Assembly (NCBI GenBank): GCA_015519975.1 | Contig: WIAL01000020.1 | Coordinates: 28,798 to 92,797 of the forward strand | Direction: 5' to 3' | Origin: Hydrogenothermaceae bacterium | GTDB lineage: Bacteria; Aquificota; Aquificia; Aquificales; Hydrogenothermaceae | DNA: 64,000 nucleotides | Shown here: positions 19,595 to 28,639 of the stretch, piece after piece | Layout of the letters: each line of letters begins with the position of its first letter | How positions within the stretch are numbered: the stretch's first letter is position 1 | The notes under the pieces: generated by a model | What the model saw: the letters and a program-made list of their open reading frames with translations, nothing else | Database searches by the model: none | What the model was told of the DNA's origin: nothing | Made by a program: the position numbers and the translations under genes

Positions 19595-20551
19595 TTAGAC
19601 AATTCTATTTCTATCTCTACCTTCCAAAAACGCTTTAATATTTTCTGCTATTTCATTAATTAGTTTTTGCCGTGCTTCTATACTTGTCCAGGCTATATGA
19701 GGTGTGATAAAAAGTCTTTCTTTGTTCTTTATTTTTAAAAGTGGACTATCTTCATTTATAGGCTCCTTTTCAAGCACATCAAGACCTGCTCCTGCTATAA
19801 GATTCTCATCTAGAGCACGGGCTAAATCATCTTCATCAACAATACCGCCTCTGCCGAGATTTAAAAGAATTGCAGATTTTTTCATAAGTCTTAACTGATC
19901 ATACTTAATAAGTCCCCTTGTTTTTTCATTCAACGGTGCATGTATAGAAATTATATCTGAAGTCTTTAAAAGCTCATCTAAAGAAACCTTTTTGTATTTC
20001 TCTTGTCTATCAATTCCAGACGTTGAAGAGTATATAACTTTAGCTCCAAAACTTTCAGCAACTTGAGCTACTCTTCTTCCTATAGTCCCAAGTCCTATTA
20101 TTCCCCATATTTTATCGTTTATTTCCCAGAATGGTTTTCCAATATGTGTAAATATATCACTTTTTGCATACTCTCCAGATTTTACATACTCATCGTAGTA
20201 CTTTAAATGCTCCAAAAGATAAAAAAGCATTGCAAATGTATGTTGAACTACACTTTCTGTTGAATACCCTGCAACATTTCTTACCTGCACGCCTTTTTCT
20301 TTTGCATAGTTTATGTTTATATTGTTATATCCTGTGGCTGCTTCACATATTAGTTTAAGGTTTTTTGCATTATCTATAACATTTTTATCTATGACTACTT
20401 TGTTTGTGATTACAATATCTGCATCTTTTACCCTTTCTATTGTTTTATCAGGAGGAGTTGTTTCATATGATATAAAATCACCAAACTGATTAAATATTGA
20501 TAAATCCACATCATTTCCAACTGTTTTTGCATCTAAAAATACTATTTTCAT
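19595..20551 (-). CDS. D-2-hydroxyacid dehydrogenase (hydroxypyruvate reductase-like)
   Basis: NAD(P)H-dependent reduction of a 2-oxoacid to the D-hydroxyacid. The nucleotide-binding motif GLGTIGRRVAQ is near residues 148-158. The catalytic triad is visible: Arg in NLGRGGIVDE region (with preceding Arg context), Glu in GLDVLEKEP and His in ITPHIAWTS. At 318 residues it fits glycerate/hydroxypyruvate or lactate dehydrogenases. The exact substrate cannot be read from sequence. It follows the 78-residue gene by two bases and forms a leftward operon with bioF. Confidence 0.88.
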   Translation of the reverse strand: MKIVFLDAKTVGNDVDLSIFNQFGDFISYETTPPDKTIERVKDADIVITNKVVIDKNVIDNAKNLKLICEAATGYNNININYAKEKGVQVRNVAGYSTESVVQHTFAMLFYLLEHLKYYDEYVKSGEYAKSDIFTHIGKPFWEINDKIWGIIGLGTIGRRVAQVAESFGAKVIYSSTSGIDRQEKYKKVSLDELLKTSDIISIHAPLNEKTRGLIKYDQLRLMKKSAILLNLGRGGIVDEDDLARALDENLIAGAGLDVLEKEPINEDSPLLKIKNKERLFITPHIAWTSIEARQKLINEIAENIKAFLEGRDRNRIV

Positions 20552-20553
20552 TT

Positions 20554-20790
20554 TCAGCTCCTTTTGAAAAGTTCTTCAAGTTGTGCTATTTCTATCTGAT
20601 TTTTTAGATATTTCAAGGAATCTATAAAATATTTTTTTGAAGCTTTTTGAATTTCTTCAAGAGAGCCTTCGAACTTTACCGTTTCATTATCTTTTTCAAT
20701 TGTAAGTAGATATGTACCTTCCTCAATATCATATTCTAATGTTAGAATGATCCCTTTATCTGTTGTTATTTTTTCTATTAACTTTTTCAT
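20554..20790 (-). CDS. Small conserved-looking protein between bioF and a dehydrogenase
   Basis: Unrecognised 78-residue cytoplasmic protein. The first half reads as a beta meander (KGIILTLEYDIEEGTYLLTIEKDNETVKFEG), the second as two helices rich in Lys, Glu and Leu. It overlaps bioF by four bases and ends two bases before the dehydrogenase, so it is surely translated as part of the operon. No catalytic residues are apparent. Confidence 0.75.
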   Translation of the reverse strand: MKKLIEKITTDKGIILTLEYDIEEGTYLLTIEKDNETVKFEGSLEEIQKASKKYFIDSLKYLKNQIEIAQLEELFKRS

Positions 20791-21914
20791 TTTGCAACCT
20801 CTTTAATAGCTTTTATTAATTTATCTATTTCTTCATAAGGATGATTATAACTTACAGTTATCCTGAGTCTACTTTCACCTTCAGGTACTGTCGGAGGTCT
20901 TATTGCCTGCACAAAAAAGCCTTTTTCTAAAAGTTTATCTCTAAAATATATAGCTTTTTCTGCTGTTTCAGTTATTAAAGATATTATAGGAACTCCATAA
21001 TACTTTACATTAAAATTTATTTCTTTAATATTTTCATACAAATATTTGGCCTTTTCTAAAACATCCAGTCTTCGCTGTGGATGACTTTTTATTATTTTCA
21101 GATTCTCTAAAGATATAAAATTTTGAACAGGAGACAACGCAGTTGTAAAAATTGCCGTTCTCATTTTATTTATTAAAAAATCTATTAACAATTTACTACC
21201 ACATATAAATGCTCCATAACTTCCAACTGCTTTTGAAAGCGTTCCCATCTGTATGATTCTATTATTTGGCTTCATTCCATAATGAAAAATCGTTCCCTTT
21301 CCTTCTCCTATGATACCAGTTGCATGAGCATCATCTATAATTAGTACTGCATCATACTCTTCTGCAAGTTTATAAATTTTATCAACAGAAGCTATATCCC
21401 CCTCCATACTAAAAACGCCGTCTGTAACTATAAATATATTTCCATCTGTTTTATTTTCTTTTAATTTTTTTTCTAAATCTTCAATGTCATTATGTTTGTA
21501 AATAACTTTTTTTGCCTTTGAAAGTCTAATGCCGTCAATTATAGAAGCGTGATTTAGTTCATCACTGAAAATTATATCTTCTTTTGTTGTTATAGATGAA
21601 ATTAATCCAACATTTGCAAGATATCCGCTGCCAACTACTATACAGTCCTCAGATTCTTTAAAAAAAGAGAGTTCCTTTTCAAGTTCTTCTTGCACTTTTG
21701 TATATCCACTTATATGCGTAGATGCTCCACTCCCAAGAGATAAATTTTCTATATTTTTACAAAGCTTTTGTTTTGTGGAGGGTTCATCTTTTAATCCAAG
21801 ATAATCATTTGACGAGAAATTAATTATTCCATCTGATAAAACTACTCTTTTCCGATATAAATTTTTTGCCCTTATTTCACTTAATTTTTTATTTAGAAAA
21901 TTTTCAAATTTCAT
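20787..21914 (-). CDS. bioF: 8-amino-7-oxononanoate synthase
   Basis: PLP enzyme joining pimeloyl thioester and alanine in biotin synthesis. Family landmarks: NFSSNDYLGL near residue 32, GSGASTHISGY near 62, DDAHATGIIGEGKG near 193 and the PLP-lysine motif GTLSKAVGSYGAF near 222. The length of 375 residues is usual. Close relatives include 2-amino-3-ketobutyrate CoA ligase and serine palmitoyltransferase; the short form and nearby birA favour BioF. First gene of a leftward operon. Confidence 0.9.
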   Translation of the reverse strand: MKFENFLNKKLSEIRAKNLYRKRVVLSDGIINFSSNDYLGLKDEPSTKQKLCKNIENLSLGSGASTHISGYTKVQEELEKELSFFKESEDCIVVGSGYLANVGLISSITTKEDIIFSDELNHASIIDGIRLSKAKKVIYKHNDIEDLEKKLKENKTDGNIFIVTDGVFSMEGDIASVDKIYKLAEEYDAVLIIDDAHATGIIGEGKGTIFHYGMKPNNRIIQMGTLSKAVGSYGAFICGSKLLIDFLINKMRTAIFTTALSPVQNFISLENLKIIKSHPQRRLDVLEKAKYLYENIKEINFNVKYYGVPIISLITETAEKAIYFRDKLLEKGFFVQAIRPPTVPEGESRLRITVSYNHPYEEIDKLIKAIKEVAK

Positions 21915-21977
21915 AAAATATTGACCTTTAGAGAAATTTTAATTATCATTTAATCATTAAAGGGGAGGCGAAAATTT

Positions 21978-22997
21978 TTGCCAAATGAAGTTCTAAATCT
22001 AAAAAGAAATATAACTGCATTTTATATAATTGTTTCACTGATTTTAGTTATCTATTCTATTATACATTATTTCATAGGTGGACTAAAGTTTTATATCCCA
22101 TTTTTTATTATATCGTGGCTGGGTTTCACATTTTCATGGCTTTATTTTAGAAAAAATAACGACTACGAAAAAACTATTTTATATTTTTTCTTATCTGGAT
22201 CTGTTGTAGCTTACGCTGCATTTTTACAAGGAGGCATTGATAAAACTGGATACCTATGGTCCATTTTACTTATATCTGTCTCTTATTTATTGATGGAAAC
22301 AAAAAAAGCAAATCTTTTTTCATTTTCATTTGGAATGATTTTAGCTTTTACTATTTTACTTCACATTTCAGGTTTTATAACATTACCTTATAATCCATTA
22401 TCTTATCTAACAATATTTATAATAATTTCCATTATCGTATATGTTGGAAACAGTGTAATTAGAGAAACTATAGAAAAGCTTATATTTCTGGATAAAATAG
22501 CAAACAAAGATATTTTAACAGGTTTATATAATAGGAAAAAAATTATTGAAATTTTAAGAAGGGAACTAGCACGGGCAAAGAGATATAACAGACCTCTTTC
22601 AATTTTGTTAATTGATATAGATGATTTTAAAAAAATTAATGATACTTACGGACATAACTTTGGAGACAAAATACTTCGGGAATTTGCAAGACTTCTTAGA
22701 ATGAGTTTAAGAAAATTAGATTATTCTGGAAGATGGGGAGGAGAGGAATTTATAGTAATACTTCCTGAAACAGATAAAGAAAATGCAGTAAAAGTTGCAG
22801 AAAAAATTAGAAACTTAACTGCAAATTATTTTGAAGAGATTTATGGTAAAAAAATAACTATTTCTATAGGTTTAACTGAATTTAAACATTGGGATAAAGA
22901 ATCTATTGATTTGATAATATATGAAATTATTGAAATAGCAGATAATGCCCTTTATAAAGCAAAAAGAGACGGAAAAAATAAAGTGGCTGTAAAATAA
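21978..22997 (+). CDS. Membrane-bound GGDEF diguanylate cyclase
   Basis: Predicted cyclic di-GMP synthase of 339 residues. About six hydrophobic segments occupy residues 12-160, followed by a GGDEF domain (about 165-339) with GRWGGEEF and an RKLD inhibitory site five residues before the active motif. The start is TTG at 21978, supported by GGGGAGG nine bases upstream. The membrane part may sense a ligand or membrane state. A shared terminator separates it from the convergent aconitase gene. Confidence 0.9.
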   Translation: MPNEVLNLKRNITAFYIIVSLILVIYSIIHYFIGGLKFYIPFFIISWLGFTFSWLYFRKNNDYEKTILYFFLSGSVVAYAAFLQGGIDKTGYLWSILLISVSYLLMETKKANLFSFSFGMILAFTILLHISGFITLPYNPLSYLTIFIIISIIVYVGNSVIRETIEKLIFLDKIANKDILTGLYNRKKIIEILRRELARAKRYNRPLSILLIDIDDFKKINDTYGHNFGDKILREFARLLRMSLRKLDYSGRWGGEEFIVILPETDKENAVKVAEKIRNLTANYFEEIYGKKITISIGLTEFKHWDKESIDLIIYEIIEIADNALYKAKRDGKNKVAVK

Positions 22998-22999
22998 AA

Positions 23000-23018
23000 A
23001 AGGGGCTTAGCGCCCCTT
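23000..23018. terminator. Bidirectional terminator between GGDEF gene and acnA
   Basis: AAGGGGC, loop TTAGC, GCCCCTT (23000-23018), with A-rich sequence before and AT-rich sequence after. It sits in the 24 bases between convergent stops. Confidence 0.8.
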
Positions 23019-23021
23019 ATA

Positions 23022-25754
23022 TTATGCAGTTGCTATTTTTCTAAGTACAAGTGGAAGTATTCCACCGTTTTTGAAGTATTCAATATCAACAACAGTGTCG
23101 AGTCTTGTAATCACGTTAAACTCAACAGTTTCGCCGTTTTCTTTAGTAGCTCTAACTTTAAGTTCTTTTCCGGGAGCTATATCTTCAATGCCAAATATTT
23201 CATAGACTTCAGTTCCATCAAGCCCAAGTTCTTCCCAGCCTTCACCTTCTTTAAATTGAAGTGGTAATACGCCCATTCCAACAAGGTTTGATCTATGGAT
23301 TCTTTCAAAAGATTTAACTATAACGGCCTTTACACCAAGAAGCTGAGTTCCTTTTGCAGCCCAGTCCCTTGATGAACCTGTTCCGTACTCTTTTCCACCT
23401 AGAACAATAAGAGGAGTTCCTTCCTGCTCATACTTAACAGCAGCATCATAAACAAACATTTCTTCTTTTTCAGGAAGCTTTAACGTATATCCACCTTCTT
23501 TTGGAGCAACTAATTTATTCTTAATTCTTACATTGGCAAATGTCCCTCTAACCATAACTTCATGGTTTCCTCTTCTTGCTCCGTAAGAGTTAAACTCTTC
23601 TACAGGAACGCCATGTTCTAATAAGTATTTTCCAGCAGGGTATTCTGGAGGTATTTTACCGGCAGGAGATATATGATCAGTAGTTACAGAGTCCCCTAAA
23701 AGTTCTAACACTCTTGCGCCTGTAATATCTTTTGGTGGGTTAACATCTATTGTAAATCCATCAAAGTAAGGAGGTTTTCTAACATAAGTAGAATCTGGGT
23801 CCCACTGGAATATTTCACCTGTTGGAGCCTCAAGTGACTGCCAGTACTCATCACCTTTTAGAACATCTTTATATTTTTCTTCAAATACTTCTGGAGTTAA
23901 TACGCTATTTAGTATCTCATTAATTTCTTCCTGAGAAGGCCAAATATCTTTTAAGTAAACAGGGTTTCCGTTAGGATCTTTTCCTATAGGTTCAGTTGTT
24001 AAATCTATATCAGTTCTTCCTGCTATAGCATAAGCAACTACAAGTATTGGAGATGCAAGCCAGTTTGCTTTTACATCAGGATGAATTCTTGCTTCAAAGT
24101 TTCTGTTACCTGAAAGTACTGCAGAAACAATCAAGTCATTTTCTTTGATGGCTTTTTCTATATTAGGATTTAATGGTCCGCTATTTCCAATACATGTTGT
24201 ACAGCCAAATCCAACTATGTGGAATCTAAGAGCCTCTAAATATGGTAAAAGACCTGCCTTTTTGAGATATCCTTCAACAACCCTTGAACCCGGTGCTAAA
24301 GAAGTCTTAACATAAGGCTTTACATTCAATCCTTTTTCAACAGCCTTTTTAGCAAGGAGACCTGCTCCTATTAAAACAGAAGGGTTAGAAGTGTTTGTAC
24401 ATGATGTAATTGAAGCAATAACAACAGATCCATCACCAATCACAACTTCTTCTCCATCTATTTCAACTTTTGCAATTTTCTTTCCTTTATGAACTCTGCA
24501 TTCCCCAATTTCCATGTCTTTTCCAGCTTCATCTTCGAAAGCAGTTATTTCTTTAATATCTATTTCTCTGTTGTAGTTGCAGTTTAAAAGATCAACAAAA
24601 GTTTTTTTCATATCCTTTAAAGGAACTCTATCTTGAGGTCTTGAAGGACCTGCCAGTGATGGCTCAACTTGAGACATATCTATTTCAATTACGTCAGAAT
24701 ATTCAGGGTTTTCAGTTCCTTCATAGAAGAGCATATTTTCTTTAGTATATTTTTCAGCAAGCTCTGCTGCTTCTTTTCTGTTTGTAAGTCTTAAGAAATT
24801 AATTGTTTCCTCATCAACTGGGAAGAATCCCATAGTTGCTCCATATTCTGGAGCCATATTTGCAATTGTAGCTCTATCCGGAAGAGATAGCTTTTTAACA
24901 CCTTCTCCAAAGTATTCAACAAATTTTTCAACAACACCAAGTTCTCTTAATTTCTGAGTTATAGTTAATACAAGGTCAGTTGTTGTCGCACCTTCTGGAA
25001 GCTCACCTGTTAATTTAACACCAACAACTTCAGGTATTTTCATGTAGTAAGGCTGTCCAAGCATAACAGCTTCTGCTTCGATTCCACCAACTCCCCATCC
25101 CATTACACCAAGACCATTAATCATAGTAGTGTGGGAGTCAGTTCCAACTAATGAGTCAGGGAAAGCAACACCATTATTTGTCATTACAACCTGTGCAATG
25201 TACTCAAGGTTAACCTGATGGATAATACCACTTCCCGGAGGAAATATTCTCAATGTATCAAATGCGTTTTGAGCCCATTTTAAAAGTAGATATCTTTCTT
25301 TGTTTCTTTTGTACTCAAGTTCAAGGTTTTTCTTGTATGCATCCTCACTTCCAAAGAAATCAATCTGAACAGAGTGGTCAATAACAAGGTCAACAGGCAC
25401 AAGAGGGTTTACTTTTTTAGGATCTATTCCAAGATCTTTTGCAGCGTCTCTCATTGCTGCAAGGTCAACAACCCCAGGAACACCTGTAAAATCCTGCATT
25501 ATAACTCTTGCTGGATGGTGTGGAATCTCAACTGGAGATTCGTATTTTTTCTGCCAGTTTGCTATATTTTTAACATGCTCTTCAGTTACTACTTTGCCGT
25601 CAAGGTTTCTAAGTAAATTCTCAACTAAGATTCTAATTGAAAATGGAAGTCTTTCAATGTTTCCAATTCCTGCTTCTTGAAGTTTTTCAAGGCTGTAAAC
25701 TGTATAACTTTGCCCATTTGCTGTAATTGATTTTGTGAAATCAGACTTGTTCAT
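23022..25754 (-). CDS. acnA: Aconitate hydratase (AcnA type)
   Basis: Interconverts citrate and isocitrate through cis-aconitate; in a reductive or oxidative TCA cycle it is required in either direction. The length of 910 residues and the N-terminus match the AcnA/IRP1 class. The 4Fe-4S ligands are in SITSCTNTSNP and FGCTTCIGNSG. Substrate-binding motifs include VGTDSHTTMINGLGVMGWGV and the C-terminal swivel domain with GGKEYGTGSSRDWAAKG. A ribosome-binding site GAGGTATCAG lies upstream of the ATG. It appears to be monocistronic. Confidence 0.97.
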   Translation of the reverse strand: MNKSDFTKSITANGQSYTVYSLEKLQEAGIGNIERLPFSIRILVENLLRNLDGKVVTEEHVKNIANWQKKYESPVEIPHHPARVIMQDFTGVPGVVDLAAMRDAAKDLGIDPKKVNPLVPVDLVIDHSVQIDFFGSEDAYKKNLELEYKRNKERYLLLKWAQNAFDTLRIFPPGSGIIHQVNLEYIAQVVMTNNGVAFPDSLVGTDSHTTMINGLGVMGWGVGGIEAEAVMLGQPYYMKIPEVVGVKLTGELPEGATTTDLVLTITQKLRELGVVEKFVEYFGEGVKKLSLPDRATIANMAPEYGATMGFFPVDEETINFLRLTNRKEAAELAEKYTKENMLFYEGTENPEYSDVIEIDMSQVEPSLAGPSRPQDRVPLKDMKKTFVDLLNCNYNREIDIKEITAFEDEAGKDMEIGECRVHKGKKIAKVEIDGEEVVIGDGSVVIASITSCTNTSNPSVLIGAGLLAKKAVEKGLNVKPYVKTSLAPGSRVVEGYLKKAGLLPYLEALRFHIVGFGCTTCIGNSGPLNPNIEKAIKENDLIVSAVLSGNRNFEARIHPDVKANWLASPILVVAYAIAGRTDIDLTTEPIGKDPNGNPVYLKDIWPSQEEINEILNSVLTPEVFEEKYKDVLKGDEYWQSLEAPTGEIFQWDPDSTYVRKPPYFDGFTIDVNPPKDITGARVLELLGDSVTTDHISPAGKIPPEYPAGKYLLEHGVPVEEFNSYGARRGNHEVMVRGTFANVRIKNKLVAPKEGGYTLKLPEKEEMFVYDAAVKYEQEGTPLIVLGGKEYGTGSSRDWAAKGTQLLGVKAVIVKSFERIHRSNLVGMGVLPLQFKEGEGWEELGLDGTEVYEIFGIEDIAPGKELKVRATKENGETVEFNVITRLDTVVDIEYFKNGGILPLVLRKIATA

Positions 25755-25829
25755 CTGATACCTCCATAGTTTATTTTATAAATATTATAATTTGTAAATA
25801 TAGAAAAAATCAAACGCTGTTTTATTCTT

Positions 25830-26594
25830 TCATAAAAGAAAAAGTAAAAAGATAATTCCAACTATTATTCTATAAATTCCAAATGGTATAAAATTATATC
25901 TGGATATGAAAGCAAGTAAAAACTTTATTGAAATAATGGCAAAAATAAAAGCAGTAAAAAATCCTATTCCTAAGTTTATCCAGTTATCCACCTGAAATTC
26001 ATTATGATGCTTTAAAATATCGTAAGCCGTAGCCACAAACATAGTAGGAACTGCAAGCAAAAATGAAAACTCTGCTGCTGTTTTTCTGTTTAATCCCAGT
26101 AAAAGCCCTCCTATGATTGTTGCTCCTGATCTTGAAGTTCCAGGAATCATTGCGAAAGACTGGAAGACTCCAATAAAAAAAGCTTTTAAATATGGAATTT
26201 CTTCAACATCTGATATATGATGTTCTTTTTCTTTATATAAAAGTTCGACAATTATAAAAATAATACCTCCAATTATAAGCATCGTGGCAACAATATAAGG
26301 ACTAAAAAGAGATTTTATTATTTTATAAAGTAAAAAACCTAAGATGCCTGTTGGAATAAATGCAATAATTAACCTTTCCCAGAGTTTTTTACTTGAAAAA
26401 AGCTTATCTTTATATAAAAACACAACAGCAAGTATAGAACCAAGCTGAATCGCAACTTCAAATGCTTTATGTGCTTCTGTTTGTTTTATATTCATTATCC
26501 AAGAAGCAAGGATTAGATGTCCTGTAGATGAAATTGGTAGAAACTCTGTTAATCCTTCTAAAACCCCAAGTATAAATGCTTCTATAAAGCCCAT
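25830..26594 (-). CDS. uppP: Undecaprenyl-diphosphatase (BacA/UppP)
   Basis: Integral membrane enzyme that removes a phosphate from undecaprenyl diphosphate, recycling the carrier for peptidoglycan and other surface sugars. The N-terminus carries EGLTEFLPISSTGHLIL and the second signature is PGTSRSGATIIGGLLLG. About eight membrane segments are present in 254 residues. It is leftward and single; the 111-base gap to the next rightward gene holds both promoters. Confidence 0.96.
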   Translation of the reverse strand: MGFIEAFILGVLEGLTEFLPISSTGHLILASWIMNIKQTEAHKAFEVAIQLGSILAVVFLYKDKLFSSKKLWERLIIAFIPTGILGFLLYKIIKSLFSPYIVATMLIIGGIIFIIVELLYKEKEHHISDVEEIPYLKAFFIGVFQSFAMIPGTSRSGATIIGGLLLGLNRKTAAEFSFLLAVPTMFVATAYDILKHHNEFQVDNWINLGIGFFTAFIFAIISIKFLLAFISRYNFIPFGIYRIIVGIIFLLFLL

Positions 26595-26668
26595 AAATTT
26601 CTCCTATATTTTTAAATTAAAGCACAAAAAATTATGATTTTGCTAATTTTATAACGAAACATTTAGGA

Positions 26669-26674
26669 TATAAT
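26669..26674 (+). promoter_or_regulatory. Candidate -10 element for the queD operon
   Basis: Perfect TATAAT (26669-26674) 32 bases upstream of the ATG at 26706. No convincing -35 was found, so the call rests on the hexamer and position. Confidence 0.4.
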
Positions 26675-26705
26675 TAGTTTAAAATAAAAGTTTTGGAGAA
26701 ACAAA

Positions 26706-27092
26706 ATGAAAGCAAAATCTTACAATCATTATATAGAGCTTATCGCATATGACAAAAAGGGGAATACCAAAAATATTTCTATTCTATATATAGTAGCAGT
26801 TCCAGAAAATGATGCTGTTGAAAGAGAAATAGATTTCCAGTGCTACAGACCTACTTATATGCCTAAGAATATTGTAGAAAAAATAGGTAAAGCCTATGGA
26901 ATAGCTGTAGAGTTTGATATAAAAAATCCTGAAAAATACAGCATGCTCGGATACAGACCTGATTTAGATTTATATGTTTTTAAAGAAGGAATGAGTTTTG
27001 AAGAAGGTCTTGAAAAAATAAAAAAAATTGTGTCAGATTATCTAAAAGAAGAAAATTTTGAACCGTTTAAAATAGAAAATATTCCTGTATAG
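26706..27092 (+). CDS. Hypothetical protein preceding queD
   Basis: Unrecognised 128-residue cytoplasmic protein with mixed alpha/beta character: strands in HYIELIAYDKKGNT and SILYIVAVPEN, a Pro/Tyr-rich centre (CYRPTYMPK) and a helical C-terminus. GGAG lies upstream of the ATG. It precedes queD by nine bases and is presumably co-transcribed. No catalytic signature or membrane segment is visible. Confidence 0.75.
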   Translation: MKAKSYNHYIELIAYDKKGNTKNISILYIVAVPENDAVEREIDFQCYRPTYMPKNIVEKIGKAYGIAVEFDIKNPEKYSMLGYRPDLDLYVFKEGMSFEEGLEKIKKIVSDYLKEENFEPFKIENIPV

Positions 27093-27101
27093 AGGTGAAA
27101 A

Positions 27102-27584
27102 ATGAAATATGAAATAACAAAAAAATTTAAATTTGAAGCAGGACACAGAGTATGGAAGCAAAACTTAATGTCCGGAAAAGGTGCAAAATTAATGGGTGGA
27201 GAAATACCTCCAAATCCTTGCCTTAACATACACGGACACAGCTACAAAGTGGAGGTTACAGTTGGTTCTGATAAACTCAATGAGCAGGAGATGGTAATAG
27301 ATTTTTACCATATAAAAGCTGCATTAAAAGATTTAATAGATAATCAAATGGATCACTCCTTTATCATTGACAAAAATGACCCTCTTTATCCAAAATTTAA
27401 AGAAGACTTTGGATTTTTAAAACTTTTTGAAGTAGATTTTTGTCCAACAGCAGAAGCTTTAGCTAAATTTATATATGATTTTTTAGAAAAAAAACTTGAA
27501 GAAGCAGGACTTTTAGAAGATATCAAAGTAGTATCAGTTACAATATGGGAAACAGAAACAGGAAAAGCCGTTTACAAAGGATAA
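27102..27584 (+). CDS. queD: 6-carboxytetrahydropterin synthase / PTPS family protein
   Basis: Converts dihydroneopterin triphosphate to a 6-substituted tetrahydropterin, the second step of queuosine precursor synthesis in most bacteria. Zinc ligands are His in FEAGHRVW and both His of NIHGHSYKV; the catalytic Cys lies in NPCLNIHGH and a downstream DHSFI supplies the catalytic His. At 160 residues it is slightly longer than E. coli QueD. The substrate cannot be fixed from sequence alone because PTPS family members vary. No preQ1 riboswitch was seen upstream. Confidence 0.88.
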   Translation: MKYEITKKFKFEAGHRVWKQNLMSGKGAKLMGGEIPPNPCLNIHGHSYKVEVTVGSDKLNEQEMVIDFYHIKAALKDLIDNQMDHSFIIDKNDPLYPKFKEDFGFLKLFEVDFCPTAEALAKFIYDFLEKKLEEAGLLEDIKVVSVTIWETETGKAVYKG

Positions 27585-27588
27585 ACTA

Positions 27589-27708
27589 ATGAAAATAGTA
27601 TACTTAATACCTGCTGTGTTTATAATGCTTTCGGCTTTTATTATTTATTTGACAGTTGGCTATTCTTTTTTAAAAAAGAACAAGGAGAAAAAAGATGGCG
27701 ATAATTAA
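27589..27708 (+). CDS. Small single-pass membrane peptide (39 residues)
   Basis: The ATG at 27589 opens a 39-codon frame ending at 27708. One hydrophobic segment (residues about 4-26, including IPAVFIMLSAFIIYL) is followed by a Lys-rich tail. AAAGGA lies seven bases upstream, overlapping the queD stop region, and its 3' end overlaps the next gene by 14 bases. The tight packing and clear ribosome-binding site suggest it is translated. Function unknown. Confidence 0.6.
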   Translation: MKIVYLIPAVFIMLSAFIIYLTVGYSFLKKNKEKKDGDN

Positions 27709-28228
27709 ACCCTATAAGGGCAAATTTCCTAAAATACACCCAACGGCTTTTATAGCAGAAAATGCAGTTATTATAGGAGATGTTGAAATAGGTGAAGACT
27801 GCTCCATATGGTATAACGTTGTAATAAGAGGTGATGTAAACTATATAAGAATCGGAGATAGAACAAATATACAGGACGGCACAATTATTCACGTTGACCA
27901 CAAAAAGTATCCAACAATTATAGGCAAAGAAGTTACAGTAGGACATAATGTTATGCTTCATGCATGTACCATAGAAGATAGATGTTTAATTGGAATGTCT
28001 TCGACTATTATGGACGGTGTTGTCGTAGGCAGAGAAAGTATTGTTGGAGCAGGTGCATTAGTTACTCCAGGAAAAAAAATTGAGCCGCGAACCCTCTGGA
28101 CAGGAAGTCCGGCAAAATACAAAAGAGATTTGACAGAAGAAGAAATTCAGTGGCTTGAGCAGTCTTATAAAAACTACATAAATTACAAAAATTCTTACCT
28201 TGAAGATTTAAAACCAAAAGGCGTATAA
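27695..28228 (+). CDS. Gamma-carbonic-anhydrase-like hexapeptide-repeat protein
   Basis: Left-handed beta-helix protein of 177 residues (YrdA/PaaY type). Hexapeptide repeats run from about residue 20 to 135 (AVIIGDVEIGEDCSIW onward), and metal ligands are probably His in IIHVDHKKYP and in GHNVMLHAC. A C-terminal helix follows PAKYKRDL. Some members are zinc carbonic anhydrases, others of unknown activity; the acidic active-site loop of classical Cam is not evident. AGGAG precedes the ATG, within the small membrane-peptide gene. Confidence 0.88.
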   Translation: MAIIKPYKGKFPKIHPTAFIAENAVIIGDVEIGEDCSIWYNVVIRGDVNYIRIGDRTNIQDGTIIHVDHKKYPTIIGKEVTVGHNVMLHACTIEDRCLIGMSSTIMDGVVVGRESIVGAGALVTPGKKIEPRTLWTGSPAKYKRDLTEEEIQWLEQSYKNYINYKNSYLEDLKPKGV

Positions 28229-28265
28229 TAGTTGTCCTTTATTTGCTTTATTTCATGGAGATAAA

Positions 28266-28556
28266 ATGACAAAAATTGATATTGTTGAATGGATCGCAGA
28301 AAATAAAGATGTAAATTTAACAAAAAAAGATATAAAAATAATAGTTGATGAGCTGTTTAATCTTATAGAAAATGAAATAAAAAATGGAGAAGATGGTAAA
28401 AAAATACAAATATCTGGATTTGGCACATTTACAGTAAAAAAAAGAAAAGCTAAAGTTGGAAGAAATCCAAGAACAAATGAAGAAAAAATAGTGCCCGAAC
28501 GCCTAGGTGTTTCATTTAAACCTGGAAAAAAATTAATAAAAGAAATAAATTCTTAA
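28266..28556 (+). CDS. HU/IHF-family DNA-binding protein
   Basis: Nucleoid protein of 96 residues that bends DNA as a dimer. The family signature GFGTFTVKKRKAKVGRNPRTNEE spans about residues 54-76 (shown here by its parts GFGTF and GRNPRT), with the DNA-intercalating Pro in RNPRT. The N-terminal helices and C-terminal FKPGKKL are standard. A GGAG site lies upstream. It could be an HU or one IHF subunit. Confidence 0.93.
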   Translation: MTKIDIVEWIAENKDVNLTKKDIKIIVDELFNLIENEIKNGEDGKKIQISGFGTFTVKKRKAKVGRNPRTNEEKIVPERLGVSFKPGKKLIKEINS

Positions 28557-28562
28557 TATACT

Positions 28563-28638
28563 CGGAGCGTAGCTCAGGCGGTAGAGCACTGGCATGGGGG
28601 GCCAGAGGTCGGCGGTTCGAGTCCGCTCGCTCCGACCA
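28563..28638 (+). tRNA. tRNA-Pro (GGG)
   Basis: Complete cloverleaf of 76 bases. Acceptor CGGAGCG pairs with CGCTCCG. The anticodon stem CTGGC/GCCAG encloses ATGGGGG, giving anticodon GGG after the universal T33. The T-loop is TTCGAGT. The discriminator is A and CCA is encoded in the DNA (28636-28638). It lies between the HU gene and the convergent ruvB end. Confidence 0.95.
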
Positions 28639-28639
28639 T

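Noticed and set aside
21915..21977. BirA operator between bioF and the GGDEF gene
   Set aside because: No inverted repeat of the TTGTAAAC type was found in this gap.
27093..27101. preQ1 riboswitch before queD
   Set aside because: Only nine bases separate queD from the preceding gene, and the operon leader before 26706 shows no recognisable aptamer.
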